64,000 nt of DNA from Propionibacterium sp. Lineage in GTDB: Bacteria; Actinomycetota; Actinomycetes; Propionibacteriales; Propionibacteriaceae. Shown piece after piece: positions 36,485 through 47,704 of the stretch. Both the position numbers and the translations under genes were made by a program. How positions within the stretch are numbered: position 1 is the first letter of the stretch; every line of letters starts with the position of its first letter. The DNA lies in contig JAAYVB010000044.1 of assembly GCA_012517405.1 (NCBI GenBank), forward strand, positions 86,950-150,949. Reading direction: 5' to 3'. The notes beneath the pieces were generated by a model. That model had not been told where the DNA came from, searched no databases, and saw only the letters and a list, made by a program, of their open reading frames with translations.

Positions 36485-36964
36485 ATGGAGCAAACAGACG
36501 AGCAGATACTTGCCTTGCTGTCGCGTGATGGGCGCATGTCGTTCACCGAGCTGGGGCGCAAGGTCGGGCTGTCGACGTCTGCTACGCAGCAACGTGTGCG
36601 CAGGCTGGAACAGCGGGGGATCATCACCGGCTACCGAGCGGACGTGGACGCCGCGAAGGTCGGGCGTCCACTGACGGCCTTCATCGAAATCCAGCCGCTG
36701 TCGGCGGCAGTGGCCGACAGCGCCCCGGGCTATCTGGCCAGCCTTCCGCAGATCACCTCCTGCTACTCGGTGGCTGGTAATGCCAGCTACCTGTGTCTGG
36801 CGCAGGTGGGCTCGGCCGAGGAACTCGACGGCCTGCTGAACCTCATCCGGCGTGAGCTGTCGGTACGCACGGTGACCACGATCGTCTTGCGGACGGCTTT
36901 TCGTCACCGTCCTTTGGTAGAGGAAACTCCACACGGCCAGCAGCCGCCGGGGGCCGATGGCTAG
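36485..36964 (+). CDS. Lrp/AsnC family transcriptional regulator
   Basis: Amino-acid-responsive regulator of 159 residues. The N-terminal HTH is QILALLSRDGRMSFTELGRKVGLSTSATQQRVRRLEQRG; the effector-binding RAM domain follows (LTAFIEIQPLS to about 145). The start at ATG 36485 begins MEQTDEQIL; a TATGGT box lies at 36464-36469. It is 25 bases from the divergent exonuclease and 10 bases before ppm1. Its target genes are unknown. Confidence 0.88.
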   Translation: MEQTDEQILALLSRDGRMSFTELGRKVGLSTSATQQRVRRLEQRGIITGYRADVDAAKVGRPLTAFIEIQPLSAAVADSAPGYLASLPQITSCYSVAGNASYLCLAQVGSAEELDGLLNLIRRELSVRTVTTIVLRTAFRHRPLVEETPHGQQPPGADG

Positions 36965-36974
36965 ACTGCGGAGC

Positions 36975-37772
36975 ATGGCGCAACGCTCCGAATCCCTCGA
37001 TCACGTCCTGGTGATCACGCCGACGTACAACGAAGCCGAGAACATCGAATCCATCATTGGCAGACTGCGCGCTGCAGTCCCGAACGCGTACTGCCTGATT
37101 GCCGACGACAACTCTCCCGATGGCACCGGCGCCATCGCCGACCGGATGGCTGCACAGGACAAGCACATCCATGTACTCCACCGAGCAGGCAAAGAAGGCC
37201 TCGCCGCCGCCTATCTTGCAGGTTTCAAGTGGGGCTTGGAGCGCGGCTTCGATGTCATAGCCGAGATGGACGCCGATGGCTCGCATCAACCCGAGCTGCT
37301 GCCCGCCATGCTGCAGGCTCTGCGTGACAAGAACGCCGACATGGTCAAGGGTTCGCGCTGGATGCGTGGTGGCTCAACCGATCAGGGCCGATCACGGGAG
37401 ATGCTCAGCAGGCTCGCCAATATCTGGATCCAGGTCGCCATGGATCTGCCCGTGCACGACGCGACCGGTGGCTTCAACGTCTTCCGGGCATCGATTCTCC
37501 GCAAGATCGACCTCGACGATGTGGCTTCGAAGGGATACACCTTCCAGATCGACATGACACGTCGGGTGATCGAGGCCGGCGGCACGGTTGCCGAGGTGCC
37601 GATCTACTTCCCCGACCGCGAACACGGCCTGTCGAAGATGAGCGGATCGATCATCACCGAGGCGCTGATCAGCACCGGCCGGTGGGGGATCGAGAAGCGG
37701 ACTCAGCAGCTGAAGAACGTCGGGCACAAGCTCGCGGACGAGTTCGAGAGCTTCAACTCACGCGACCACTAG
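36975..37772 (+). CDS. ppm1: polyprenol monophosphomannose synthase
   Basis: GT2 glycosyltransferase of 265 residues that transfers mannose from GDP-mannose to polyprenol phosphate, for lipoglycan and glycoprotein synthesis. It begins VLVITPTYNEAENIE, with DDNSPDGTG and the metal motif EMDADGSHQPE (about 102-112). There is no C-terminal transmembrane block or N-terminal Lnt domain. ATG 36975 follows a TAGACT box by seven nt (leaderless). A strong terminator follows. Confidence 0.92.
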   Translation: MAQRSESLDHVLVITPTYNEAENIESIIGRLRAAVPNAYCLIADDNSPDGTGAIADRMAAQDKHIHVLHRAGKEGLAAAYLAGFKWGLERGFDVIAEMDADGSHQPELLPAMLQALRDKNADMVKGSRWMRGGSTDQGRSREMLSRLANIWIQVAMDLPVHDATGGFNVFRASILRKIDLDDVASKGYTFQIDMTRRVIEAGGTVAEVPIYFPDREHGLSKMSGSIITEALISTGRWGIEKRTQQLKNVGHKLADEFESFNSRDH

Positions 37773-37790
37773 CATCCCCGGAAGCAGGCA

Positions 37791-37828
37791 AAGAACCCGA
37801 ACCAACAACGAAGTCGGTTCGGGTTCTT
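37791..37828. terminator. hairpin terminator between ppm1 and rbpA
   Basis: AAGAACCCGAACC (37791-37803) and GGTTCGGGTTCTT (37816-37828) form a perfect 13-bp stem with a 12-base loop. It lies between the convergent ppm1 and rbpA genes, and T/A tracts on the arms make it usable from either strand. Confidence 0.85.
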
Positions 37829-37864
37829 ATGCCAGTCACCTACTGATCGGTTCAGATCCGCCCA

Positions 37865-38203
37865 TCAGTAGTGGGGGGTCTTGCGAACCTCTTCCAACCG
37901 TTCGGCCAGCAACTCTTCGAGTTCGGGGATGGAACGGCGCTCCAGCAGCATGTCCCAGTGGGTGCGCGGGGGCTTCTCGTTCTTTTCCTCGGGCGGCGTG
38001 CCGTCGCTACGCTCGCCCATCGCTCCACAGCGCGGGCATTCCCACTCGGCGGGCAGATCCGCTTCGACGGAGAATGTCACCTCGAAGTGGTGACCATTGG
38101 TGCAGTCAAATCCCAGAACACGACGGCCAGCGAAATCGATGCCTTCCTCGTCCTCAAAGCTCTTGGCCCCCAAGCCCATTCCTCGCAGTGCACGATCAGC
38201 CAT
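37865..38203 (-). CDS. rbpA: RNA polymerase-binding protein RbpA
   Basis: Actinobacteria-specific transcription factor of 112 residues, which stabilises the open complex with the principal sigma factor. It begins MADRALRGMGLGAKSFEDEEG and shows the core with CTNGHHFEVTFSVEADLPAEWECPRCG, then a basic linker and a C-terminal sigma-interaction segment (RRSIPELEELLAERLEEVR). GGGAGG precedes the ATG. This gene is strong evidence for an actinobacterial host. Confidence 0.96.
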   Translation of the reverse strand: MADRALRGMGLGAKSFEDEEGIDFAGRRVLGFDCTNGHHFEVTFSVEADLPAEWECPRCGAMGERSDGTPPEEKNEKPPRTHWDMLLERRSIPELEELLAERLEEVRKTPHY

Positions 38204-38289
38204 CCAGACCAGCCTCCCTTCGCTTCGTCGTCAGCTATAACAACCAGAGCACCACAGTTTCTTCCGGTGTGCGTTCAAAACCCACATCA

Positions 38290-39078
38290 TCAGTCTGCCC
38301 ACAGACCCCGCCTCTTGGCTACATCCCGCAGTAGTCCGATGCGATCACTGATCACCCCATCAATACCCAGGTCGATCAAATCGTCCATCTCGGCGGCTTC
38401 GTTGATCGTCCAGATGTGGATCCGCAGACCGTGCGCGCGGGCGGCGGTTATCAGCCGGGGGGTGAGTACGCGCACCGACCGGCCACCGATCGTCTGGGTG
38501 ACCGGAATCTGGAAAGCCTGCCCACCCAGGGAGATCAGGCGGGGCAGCATCGGGACGAAAGCGCTCAGAGCGACCGCGGGCGCCGTGAGGCCGGTCGCGA
38601 CCGAGGGCATCAGCTTCCGGAAGCGGTGCAGCCGAAGCCAGCTGAACGAGGAGACACAGACCCGGTCCTGGGCCTGGTGCCGTTGCAGCGTTCTCACCAG
38701 TGGCGCGATCGCGCCCGGTGCCTTGATGTCGATGTTCAGGCGCGCGACGGGAAACGACTCGAGCACCTCGTCGAGGGTGGGGATCTGATCGATGCCGCCG
38801 ATACGGGCCTCGCGCACCTGGCGGAAACTCATCGCGGCGAGCGTGCCGCTGGCGTCGGTCACGCGGTCGAGGACCTGATCATGGAAGGCCACCAGGTGAC
38901 CGTCAGAGGTGGCGTGCACGTCCGTCTCGAGATAGCGGTAGCCCGCCTCCACCGCGCGCCCGAACGCGTACAGACTGTTCTCGCGAGGTGCGTCCTTCTC
39001 GTCGAGGTAGCCGCCCCGATGCGCCATCAATGCGAACGGTTCATCGAAGTACGGATAGCTGCCGGCGGGACGATTCAC
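38290..39078 (-). CDS. glycerophosphodiester phosphodiesterase
   Basis: Cytoplasmic GDPD of 262 residues, hydrolysing glycerophosphodiesters to glycerol 3-phosphate. The catalytic region reads LMAHRGGYLDEKDAPRENS, then YLETDVHATSDGHLVAFHD with the conserved Glu, Asp and second His, and the C-terminal HIWTINEAAEMDDLIDLGIDGVISD. There is no signal peptide. The GTG start lies six nt after a TAGACT box (39090-39085), again predicting leaderless expression. Confidence 0.92.
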   Translation of the reverse strand: MNRPAGSYPYFDEPFALMAHRGGYLDEKDAPRENSLYAFGRAVEAGYRYLETDVHATSDGHLVAFHDQVLDRVTDASGTLAAMSFRQVREARIGGIDQIPTLDEVLESFPVARLNIDIKAPGAIAPLVRTLQRHQAQDRVCVSSFSWLRLHRFRKLMPSVATGLTAPAVALSAFVPMLPRLISLGGQAFQIPVTQTIGGRSVRVLTPRLITAARAHGLRIHIWTINEAAEMDDLIDLGIDGVISDRIGLLRDVAKRRGLWAD

Positions 39079-39101
39079 GTGGCAAGTCTAGGTGCTGACC
39101 G

Positions 39102-39563
39102 TCAGCTGACCCCGGGCAGATACTCCAGGACTCCGGCCGCCCAATCCGGCATCCAAGCCGGTATGCCGATGATCGCCAGCGAGGCCCACCAGAGGAGTCC
39201 GGCCACGCCGACCACCGCCACCCAGAAGAAGCGCCGCTGGTTCACCGGCCAGCAGACGTAGACGCGTACATAACGCAGCAGCCACCTGTTGACCGATTTG
39301 GCCCAGAGGAACTCGCTCGACAAGACGGCCAGCCCGGCCAGGAAGAGTGGGATGCCGCCCGGCCCGGGCAACCAGCCGGTCAGCGGGGCGGCAATGATGA
39401 GCGCGAAGCCGAAAATGGCCACCGCAAGGCGAAACCAATAGCGACCTGTCGGTGTGGACTTGAGCCGGACACGCCATCCCAGCTTGTCGGGAACCTCATA
39501 GTCCACCCGGGTAGCCCCGCCGACCCGCGCCGGCCGGGGCGGACAATCCACCGGCTGCACCAT
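39102..39563 (-). CDS. PGPGW family membrane protein
   Basis: Protein of 153 residues with about three spans. The motif LPGPGGIPLFLAGLAVLSSEFLWA matches the PGPGW / TIGR02611 family of small actinobacterial membrane proteins of unknown function. N-terminal residues are polar. ATG 39563 gives MVQPVDCPPRP. It is 23 bases downstream of the GDPD start on the same strand, and divergent from pdxY. Confidence 0.8.
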   Translation of the reverse strand: MVQPVDCPPRPARVGGATRVDYEVPDKLGWRVRLKSTPTGRYWFRLAVAIFGFALIIAAPLTGWLPGPGGIPLFLAGLAVLSSEFLWAKSVNRWLLRYVRVYVCWPVNQRRFFWVAVVGVAGLLWWASLAIIGIPAWMPDWAAGVLEYLPGVS

Positions 39564-39639
39564 GCATCCACTTTGCCACATCGGCCCCGCCAGCCGAAGC
39601 CCGGATGAGCTACGGTCGCCGGCGGTCTACACTTGCCGG

Positions 39640-40491
39640 GTGTCCGAAGTCCTGTCCATCCAGTCAGCTGTCTCCTACGGTTTCGCCGGCAATTCGGTTG
39701 CCGTCTTCGCGCTACGGCGCGCAGGCATCGATGTCTGGCCCGTCTTCACGGTGAACTTCTCCAACCACACCGGCTACGGCGCCTGGCGTGGTTCGGTGAT
39801 GACCACCGATCAGGTCGCCGAGGTCGTCACGGGCGTCGATGACCGCGGGGCACTGGCGAATGTGGACGCCGTGCTGTCGGGCTATCAGGGGGCCCCGGAC
39901 ATGGGCAGGGCGATCCTGGAGGCCGTCGCACTGACCCGCGAGCGCAACCCGCAGGCCATCTACTGCTGCGACCCGGTGATGGGCGACGTGGGTCGCGGCT
40001 TCTACGCAGCCCCAGGCATCCCCGAGTTCATGCGAGACCAGGTCGTCAGCCAGGCGACCATCATGACGCCCAACCTGTTCGAACTGGAGTACCTGACCGA
40101 ACGCACCACCTCGACCATCGCCGATGTGGTGGAGGCCACGGCCGCGCTGCGGGCTCGCGGCCCGCAGACTGTGCTGGTGACCTCGGTCGTCGGGCTCGAT
40201 GCCGACAGTTCGGGTATGCGGATGATCGCGCAGAACGCCACCGAGACCTGGCAGGTGACCACGCCGCTGATCGATCGCACCTTCACGGGTTCCGGTGATC
40301 TGACCACCGCGGTGCTGTTGGCCAATGTGCTCCAGGGCGCTGATCTGGGCACCGCCTTATCGAACACGGCTTCGGCGGTCTACGGAGTTCTTGCCCGAAC
40401 CGACGAATTGGGGCGCAGCGAGCTGGCCCTCGTCCAGGCTCAGGACGAGATCATCGCGCCGCGCCGGCGCTTCGAGGCCACCCGGATCTAG
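39640..40491 (+). CDS. pdxY: pyridoxamine/pyridoxal kinase
   Basis: Vitamin B6 salvage kinase of the ribokinase fold, 283 residues. It begins SEVLSIQSAVSYGFAGNSVAVFALRRAGIDVWPV, with the family NFSNHTGYG and the catalytic region TFTGSGDLTTA (Asp about 223; the family form is GTGD). PdxY-type VMGDVGRGFYAAPGIPEFMRD precedes it. GTG 39640 is six nt after a TACACT box. The end is 17 bases from the convergent MurA gene. Confidence 0.9.
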   Translation: MSEVLSIQSAVSYGFAGNSVAVFALRRAGIDVWPVFTVNFSNHTGYGAWRGSVMTTDQVAEVVTGVDDRGALANVDAVLSGYQGAPDMGRAILEAVALTRERNPQAIYCCDPVMGDVGRGFYAAPGIPEFMRDQVVSQATIMTPNLFELEYLTERTTSTIADVVEATAALRARGPQTVLVTSVVGLDADSSGMRMIAQNATETWQVTTPLIDRTFTGSGDLTTAVLLANVLQGADLGTALSNTASAVYGVLARTDELGRSELALVQAQDEIIAPRRRFEATRI

Positions 40492-40507
40492 GCGATCGGC
40501 ACCGGGA

Positions 40508-42034
40508 TCAGCCGAAGAACTGCGTGATCTCGGCGCCCAGGTTGTTGAGCCGGGTCGGCAGATCCTCGTAGCCGCGGTTGATCACATAGACATCACGCAG
40601 CACCGACTCACCGCGGGCGGCGAGCATGGCCAGCAGGATGCAGACCGCCGGACGCAGCGCCGGCGGAGAGACCATGTCGCGGGCCCGCCAGGCCGTGGGT
40701 CCGATGACATTCAGCCGATGCGGATCGAGCAACTGCACATTGGCACCGAGTTTGGTCAGTTCCAGCAGGTGGATGGCGCGGTTCTCATAGACCCAGTCAT
40801 GAATGAGCGTCTGGCCGTCCGCCGTCGCAGCAATGACAGCGAAGAACGGCAGGTTGTCGATATTGAGACCCGGGAAAGGCATCGGGTGGATCTTGTCCTC
40901 GTGGGCGTGCAGCTGAGAGGGCTTGACCGTGATATCGACCAGCCGAGTGAAGTCGTTGCCCGAACGGTATTCCTGCCCGATCGAGAACCGCAGGCCCATC
41001 TCGTGCAGGATCGCCAGCTCGATCTCCAGGAATTCGATCGGGGCGCGGGTGATGGTCAGTTCGGAATGGGTCACGACGGCCGCGGTGATCAGGCTCATCG
41101 CCTCGATCGGGTCCTCCGAGATGGTGTAGGTGACATCCTTGTTGAGCTCCGCCTGGCCCTTGATGCGCAGGGTGGTCGTCCCGATGCCTTCGATCTCGAC
41201 GCCCAGCATCATGAGGAAGACACACAGATCTTGCACCATGTAGTTGGGGGAGGCGTTGCGCAGCACCGTCTCGCCGGGCGTCATGGCGGCGGCCATCAGG
41301 GCGTTTTCGGTGACGGTGTCACCACGTTCGGTAAGCACGATGGTGTGCTGAGGATGCGAATGCAGCGCGGTCGCGTTGTAGTAGCCCTCGGTGGCAATGA
41401 CATCGAGGCCGAAGGCGTGCAGCGCCTGCATGTGCGGCTCGACGGTGCGGGCACCCAGCTGGCAGCCGCCGGCGTAGGGCAACCTGAAGGAGTCCGCCAG
41501 GTGCATCAGGGGCCCGAGGAACATGATGATGCTGCGGGTACGACGGGCGGCCGAGACATCCATATTGGCCAGATCGAGCACCTCGGGACGCACGATCGTC
41601 AGATCGGCCTCGTCGGACGACCAGGTGACCTGCACGCCGATGCTCTGCAGCACTTCGATGAGCCGGTTGACCTCTTCGATATGCGCAATGCCACGCAACC
41701 GGGTGCGGCCGCGATTCAGCAGACTGGCGCACAGCAGGGCCACGGCCGCGTTCTTCGACGAACGGGTCGTGATGGATCCGTGCAGCGCGGTCTCACCGGT
41801 GATGGACAGATTCATCGCATTGCGGCCGCCCGGCACGATCAGCGGGGACTCGAGGGCCTGAGCGATACGGTTGATCATCTCGAGCGACAGGTTCTGATTG
41901 CCCGACTCGATCCGATGGATCGCGCTCTGACTCGTGCTGAGCAGAGACGCAAGTTCATGTTGGGTGAGGCCACGCTGTTTGCGAGCGTCCCGCACGAGCC
42001 GGCCGATGCTGGCTGCGGTGGTCAACTGAGTCAC
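40508..42034 (-). CDS. murA: UDP-GlcNAc 1-carboxyvinyltransferase (MurA-like) with N-terminal HTH domain
   Basis: Protein of 508 residues that combines a DNA-binding domain and a cell-wall enzyme. Residues about 8-62 are an XRE/Cro-type HTH: SIGRLVRDARKQRGLTQHEL, ASLLSTSQSAIHRIESGNQN, LSLEMINRIAQAL. From about residue 78 an EPSP synthase/MurA fold runs to the end: KNAAVALLCASLL, the PEP-binding Cys in YAGGCQLGARTVEP, ERGDTVTENALMAAAM and FPGLNIDNLPFFAVI. MurA makes the first committed peptidoglycan precursor. GTG 42034 sits six nt after a TATCCT box. A palindrome lies in the promoter. Fusions of this type occur in some Actinobacteria; autoregulation is inference. Confidence 0.88.
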   Translation of the reverse strand: MTQLTTAASIGRLVRDARKQRGLTQHELASLLSTSQSAIHRIESGNQNLSLEMINRIAQALESPLIVPGGRNAMNLSITGETALHGSITTRSSKNAAVALLCASLLNRGRTRLRGIAHIEEVNRLIEVLQSIGVQVTWSSDEADLTIVRPEVLDLANMDVSAARRTRSIIMFLGPLMHLADSFRLPYAGGCQLGARTVEPHMQALHAFGLDVIATEGYYNATALHSHPQHTIVLTERGDTVTENALMAAAMTPGETVLRNASPNYMVQDLCVFLMMLGVEIEGIGTTTLRIKGQAELNKDVTYTISEDPIEAMSLITAAVVTHSELTITRAPIEFLEIELAILHEMGLRFSIGQEYRSGNDFTRLVDITVKPSQLHAHEDKIHPMPFPGLNIDNLPFFAVIAATADGQTLIHDWVYENRAIHLLELTKLGANVQLLDPHRLNVIGPTAWRARDMVSPPALRPAVCILLAMLAARGESVLRDVYVINRGYEDLPTRLNNLGAEITQFFG

Positions 42035-42040
42035 CCCGGC

Positions 42041-42070
42041 AGGATAACTCACATGTGAGATTGATGTAAA
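42041..42070 (-). promoter_or_regulatory. murA promoter with perfect palindrome in the spacer
   Basis: Reading the minus strand: TTTACA (42070-42065), 18-nt spacer, TATCCT (42046-42041), then six nt to GTG 42034. In the spacer CTCACATGTGAG (42059-42048) is a perfect 12-base palindrome. A dimeric HTH protein bound here would block RNA polymerase; the HTH at the N-terminus of the encoded MurA is the obvious candidate, by inference. Confidence 0.65.
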
Positions 42071-42216
42071 GCGAACTCCGAATTCCCGCGAGAGCTGACC
42101 CGCTGGGGTCTCCGACCGGCCCGTGATGCGGGCCCGGACGCGCCTGTTCGCCGCTGGCGGAAGGCATCGTCGGCTCGCAACATGGCAGCCGGTCAGGACA
42201 TATAGACTCAGCAGAC

Positions 42217-43620
<1,404 letters not shown>

Positions 43621-43642
43621 TTGCAGGTCCAGATCAACTTCG

Positions 43643-43674
43643 GCCCGGCCAGGGCGATTCCGCTGTGGCCGGGC
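43643..43674 (+). terminator. hairpin terminator after lpd
   Basis: GCCCGGCCA (43643-43651) and TGGCCGGGC (43666-43674) make a perfect 9-bp GC-rich stem, 22 bases after the lpd stop, followed by TGTCGTT. It separates lpd from the Liv operon. Confidence 0.7.
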
Positions 43675-43818
43675 TGTCGTTCGATCTCGGCCGATACGCC
43701 GGTCACGGTTGCATTGCGATCGGCCCAGTTGACCTGAGACGATTGCTCGCCGCCGATGGGAGCGTAATAGTCTACGATGCACGACGCATAGTCAGACATT
43801 CTTTGAGAGAGGTTCTTT

Positions 43819-44979
43819 ATGAAGCGCAGTCTTGCCGCAATTGCGGCAGCCACGCTGTCGCTGTCGCTACTTGCCGGTTGTGGTGGCGGTTCCAGCTCGT
43901 CCGACAGCGATGTCATCAAGGTTGGGATCAACTACGAGCTTTCCGGGGCGGTCGCCACCTACGGCGATGCCAGCGTCAAGGGCATCGAAATGGCCTTCGA
44001 CGAGATCAACGCCGCCGGTGGCATCAATGGCAAGCAGGTCGAGACGATCAAGTACGACACCAAGTCCGAGCCCGCCGAGGCGACGACTCTGGCCACGAAG
44101 CTGATGACCCAGGACAAGGTCGTCACCGTTATCGGCCCGGCCACCTCCGGTTCGTTCAAGGCGACCATCCCCGTCGCCAACCAGAACAAGATCCCAGTCG
44201 TTTCCGGCTCGGCGACCGCTGAGGACGTCACCGTCAGCAATGGCAAGGTGCAGGAATACGCCTTCCGTACCTGCTTCTCCGACTCGTTCCAGGGCACCGC
44301 GATGGCCAGCTTCGCCACCGACAACCTGGGCGCGAAGAGCGCGGTCATCATCAAGGACACGTCGTCCGACTACGCCAAGGGCCTGGCCGAGAACTTCAGC
44401 TCGAAGTTCGAGTCCGAGGGCGGCACCATCGTGGGCGAGGAAGGCTACGTCGCCGGTGACACCGACTTCCAGGCCATCTTGACCCGCATCAAGTCGCAGA
44501 GCTTCGACGCGATCTACCTGCCCGGCTACTACAACGAGGTCGGCCTGATCATCAAGCAGGCCCGCGATCTCGGCATCACCGCACCGATCCTGGGCGGCGA
44601 CGGATACGAGTCCCCGACCCTGCTGCAGCTGGCGGGTGCCTCGGCACTGAACAACGTGTACTACACGAATCACTACTCGTCGCTCGACACCGACAACGCC
44701 AAGGTGGGCGAGTTCATCGCGAACTTCAAGGCGAAGTACAACGAGGATCCGAGCGCCTTCAGCGCTCTTGGCTACGACACCGCCTACTTCGTTGCCGATG
44801 CCATTGGCCGGGCCAGCGATCTGACCGGTGAGGCTGTCAAGGACGCCATGGCCAGCACCACCGACTTCTCTGGTGTGACCGGGACATTCAGCATCGACGC
44901 CAATCACGACCCGGATAAGGCCGCGCTGGTGATCGGGCTGACCGATGGGGTGCCGACCTCGGCGGTCGACGCTGCATAA
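43819..44979 (+). CDS. livK: branched-chain amino-acid ABC transporter binding lipoprotein
   Basis: Periplasmic-binding-type lipoprotein of 386 residues. Signal: MKRSLAAIAAATLSLSLLAGC, lipobox LLAGC. The domain begins IKVGINYELSGAVATYGDASVKGIEMAFDEIN, typical of LivJ/K. The ATG follows GAGAGAGG. It is the first gene of the liv operon and is followed by a strong hairpin. Ligand is probably Leu/Ile/Val by operon context; related proteins bind amides, urea or aromatic compounds. Confidence 0.92.
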   Translation: MKRSLAAIAAATLSLSLLAGCGGGSSSSDSDVIKVGINYELSGAVATYGDASVKGIEMAFDEINAAGGINGKQVETIKYDTKSEPAEATTLATKLMTQDKVVTVIGPATSGSFKATIPVANQNKIPVVSGSATAEDVTVSNGKVQEYAFRTCFSDSFQGTAMASFATDNLGAKSAVIIKDTSSDYAKGLAENFSSKFESEGGTIVGEEGYVAGDTDFQAILTRIKSQSFDAIYLPGYYNEVGLIIKQARDLGITAPILGGDGYESPTLLQLAGASALNNVYYTNHYSSLDTDNAKVGEFIANFKAKYNEDPSAFSALGYDTAYFVADAIGRASDLTGEAVKDAMASTTDFSGVTGTFSIDANHDPDKAALVIGLTDGVPTSAVDAA

Positions 44980-44989
44980 TCAGGCGATA

Positions 44990-45028
44990 CGTGGGGTGGG
45001 GGACGACAAAGAGCGCCCTCACCCCACG
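44990..45028 (+). terminator. strong hairpin between livK and livH
   Basis: CGTGGGGTG (44990-44998) pairs with CACCCCACG (45020-45028); GGGG and CCCT extend the stem to 13 bp (with one G-U) around a 13-base loop. No T-run follows, so it probably acts as partial terminator or 3' stabiliser that gives more binding protein than permease. Confidence 0.65.
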
Positions 45029-45054
45029 CTTATGCCCAAGACGGGAAGAACCAT

Positions 45055-45939
45055 ATGGACCAGATACTTCAGCAGCTGATCAACGGATTGTCGTTGGGCA
45101 GCATCTACGCGCTCATCGCGCTCGGCTACACGATGGTGTACGGCATCATCCAGCTGATCAACTTCGCTCACGGCGATGTCTACATGGTCGGCGCCTACGT
45201 CGGTTATGTCTGCATGGCGCACTTCCATCTGGGTTTCTTCACCTCACTCATCGTGGCGATGGCGGTCTGTGCTGTGCTCGGCATGGTCATTGAACGCGTC
45301 GCGTACAAGCCGCTGCGCAACTCCACCCGCATCGCCGTGCTGATCACCGCCATCGGCGTATCGCTGCTGCTCGAGTACACGATGATGTACTTCGCCGGGG
45401 CAGAGGTTCGCACCTATCCGCCCATGCCGGGCTTCATGAGCGGGTCCTACCACCTGGGCGGCGTCACGGTCACCGCCCTGCAACTGATGATCATCGCCAT
45501 CTCGGTTCTACTGATGGTCGCGCTGCAGTTCATCGTCAAGCGCACCCGCCTCGGCAGGGCCATGCGGGCCGTCTCCCAGGACGCCGACGCAGCCCGCCTG
45601 ATGGGCATCAGCGTCGACAACACCATCTCGTTCACCTTCGCCCTGGGTTCCGCGCTGGCCGGTGCCGCCGGTGTCCTGGTCGGGGTCTACTACAACTCCA
45701 TCAACCCCCTGATGGGCATCCTGCCCGGTCTGAAAGCCTTCGTCGCCGCCGTCCTCGGCGGCATCGGGCTCATCCCCGGCGCGCTCATCGGCGGTTATCT
45801 GATCGGGACGATGGAGGTCGTCGTCTCGGGCCTGGGCTTCTCGACCTATCGTGATGCTGCGGTCTTCGCGATCCTGATCCTGGTTCTGATCGTCAAACCC
45901 AGCGGCCTGTTGGGCAAGAATGTGCGAGAGAAGGTCTAA
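45055..45939 (+). CDS. livH: branched-chain amino-acid ABC transporter permease LivH
   Basis: Membrane permease of 294 residues with about eight spans. It begins LQQLINGLSLGSIYALIALGYTMVYGIIQLINFAHGDVYM, which is diagnostic for LivH. The EAA-like loop is GRAMRAVSQDADAARLMGISVD. The stop TAA overlaps the livM start (TAATG). Confidence 0.95.
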   Translation: MDQILQQLINGLSLGSIYALIALGYTMVYGIIQLINFAHGDVYMVGAYVGYVCMAHFHLGFFTSLIVAMAVCAVLGMVIERVAYKPLRNSTRIAVLITAIGVSLLLEYTMMYFAGAEVRTYPPMPGFMSGSYHLGGVTVTALQLMIIAISVLLMVALQFIVKRTRLGRAMRAVSQDADAARLMGISVDNTISFTFALGSALAGAAGVLVGVYYNSINPLMGILPGLKAFVAAVLGGIGLIPGALIGGYLIGTMEVVVSGLGFSTYRDAAVFAILILVLIVKPSGLLGKNVREKV

Positions 45940-46915
45940 TGAGTCCCCGTCTACGCACCTTCGTGACCCGGACCGCGATGCTGGCGGCCACCTACCTGAT
46001 CGTCCTGGTGCTCATCCAGGCAGGAGTCATCAACGCCTACCTGCAGGCGACCATGGTGACGATCTGTGTGAACATCATGCTGGCCGTGAGCCTCAACCTA
46101 GTAACCGGCTTCACCGGCCAGTTCTCGCTCGGTCACGCCGGTTTCATGGCCATCGGTGCCTACTCGACCGGCCTGATCACCATGGCGATCCCGACCGTCT
46201 GGGGTTTCGTCCTGGGCCTGGCCACCGGCGCGGTGCTGGCCGCGATGGTCGGTTTCCTCATCGGTCTGCCGACCTTGCGGTTGCGTGGCGACTACCTGGC
46301 CATCGCGACCCTCGGCATGGCCGAGATCATCCGCGTCCTGCTGCTGAACATGGGATTCACCAATGGTGCGGCCGGCCTGTCGGGCATCCCGCAGTTCGTC
46401 AACTGGAGCTGGTTGTTCGTCCTGACGGTCGGCACCGTGGTGCTGATCACCAACTTCCTCAATTCGCGGCATGGCCGGGACTGCATCGCGGTTCGCGAAG
46501 ACGAGATCGCGGCCGAATCGATCGGTGTGCGTTCCACTCGCGTCAAGACACTGGCCTTCATGACCGGCGCCTTCTTCGGTGCGGTCGCCGGTGGGGTCTA
46601 CGCGTCCTACTTCTACTTCCTGAAGCCCGACCTGTTCGGCTTCATGCAATCGATCAACATCTTGGTCATCGTCGTGCTGGGTGGTCTGGGCTCGGTCTCC
46701 GGCTCGATCATCGCCGCCGTGCTGCTCGCGATCGTGTCGACGCTGCTGCAACCGTTCCCGGAGATCCGGATGATCCTGTACTCGCTGGTACTGGTCGTGC
46801 TGATGGTCTTCCGGCCGCAGGGCATCATGGGTTCGCGGGAGCTGTCGTTGAAGGTCTTCAGCCGGCTGCTGCCAAAGCGCAGCAAGGACGCAGCCGCCAC
46901 GGAAGTGGCCACCGC

Positions 46916-46919
<4 letters not shown>
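45939..46919 (+). CDS. livM: branched-chain amino-acid ABC transporter permease LivM
   Basis: Second permease, 326 residues with nine or so spans. Family marks: NLVTGFTGQFSLGHAGFMAIGAYS, LRLRGDYLAIATLGMAEIIRV, and the loop DCIAVREDEIAAESIGV. It is coupled to livH and livG by overlapping start/stop codons (TAATG and ATGA). Confidence 0.95.
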
Positions 46920-47696
<777 letters not shown>

Positions 47697-47704
<8 letters not shown>

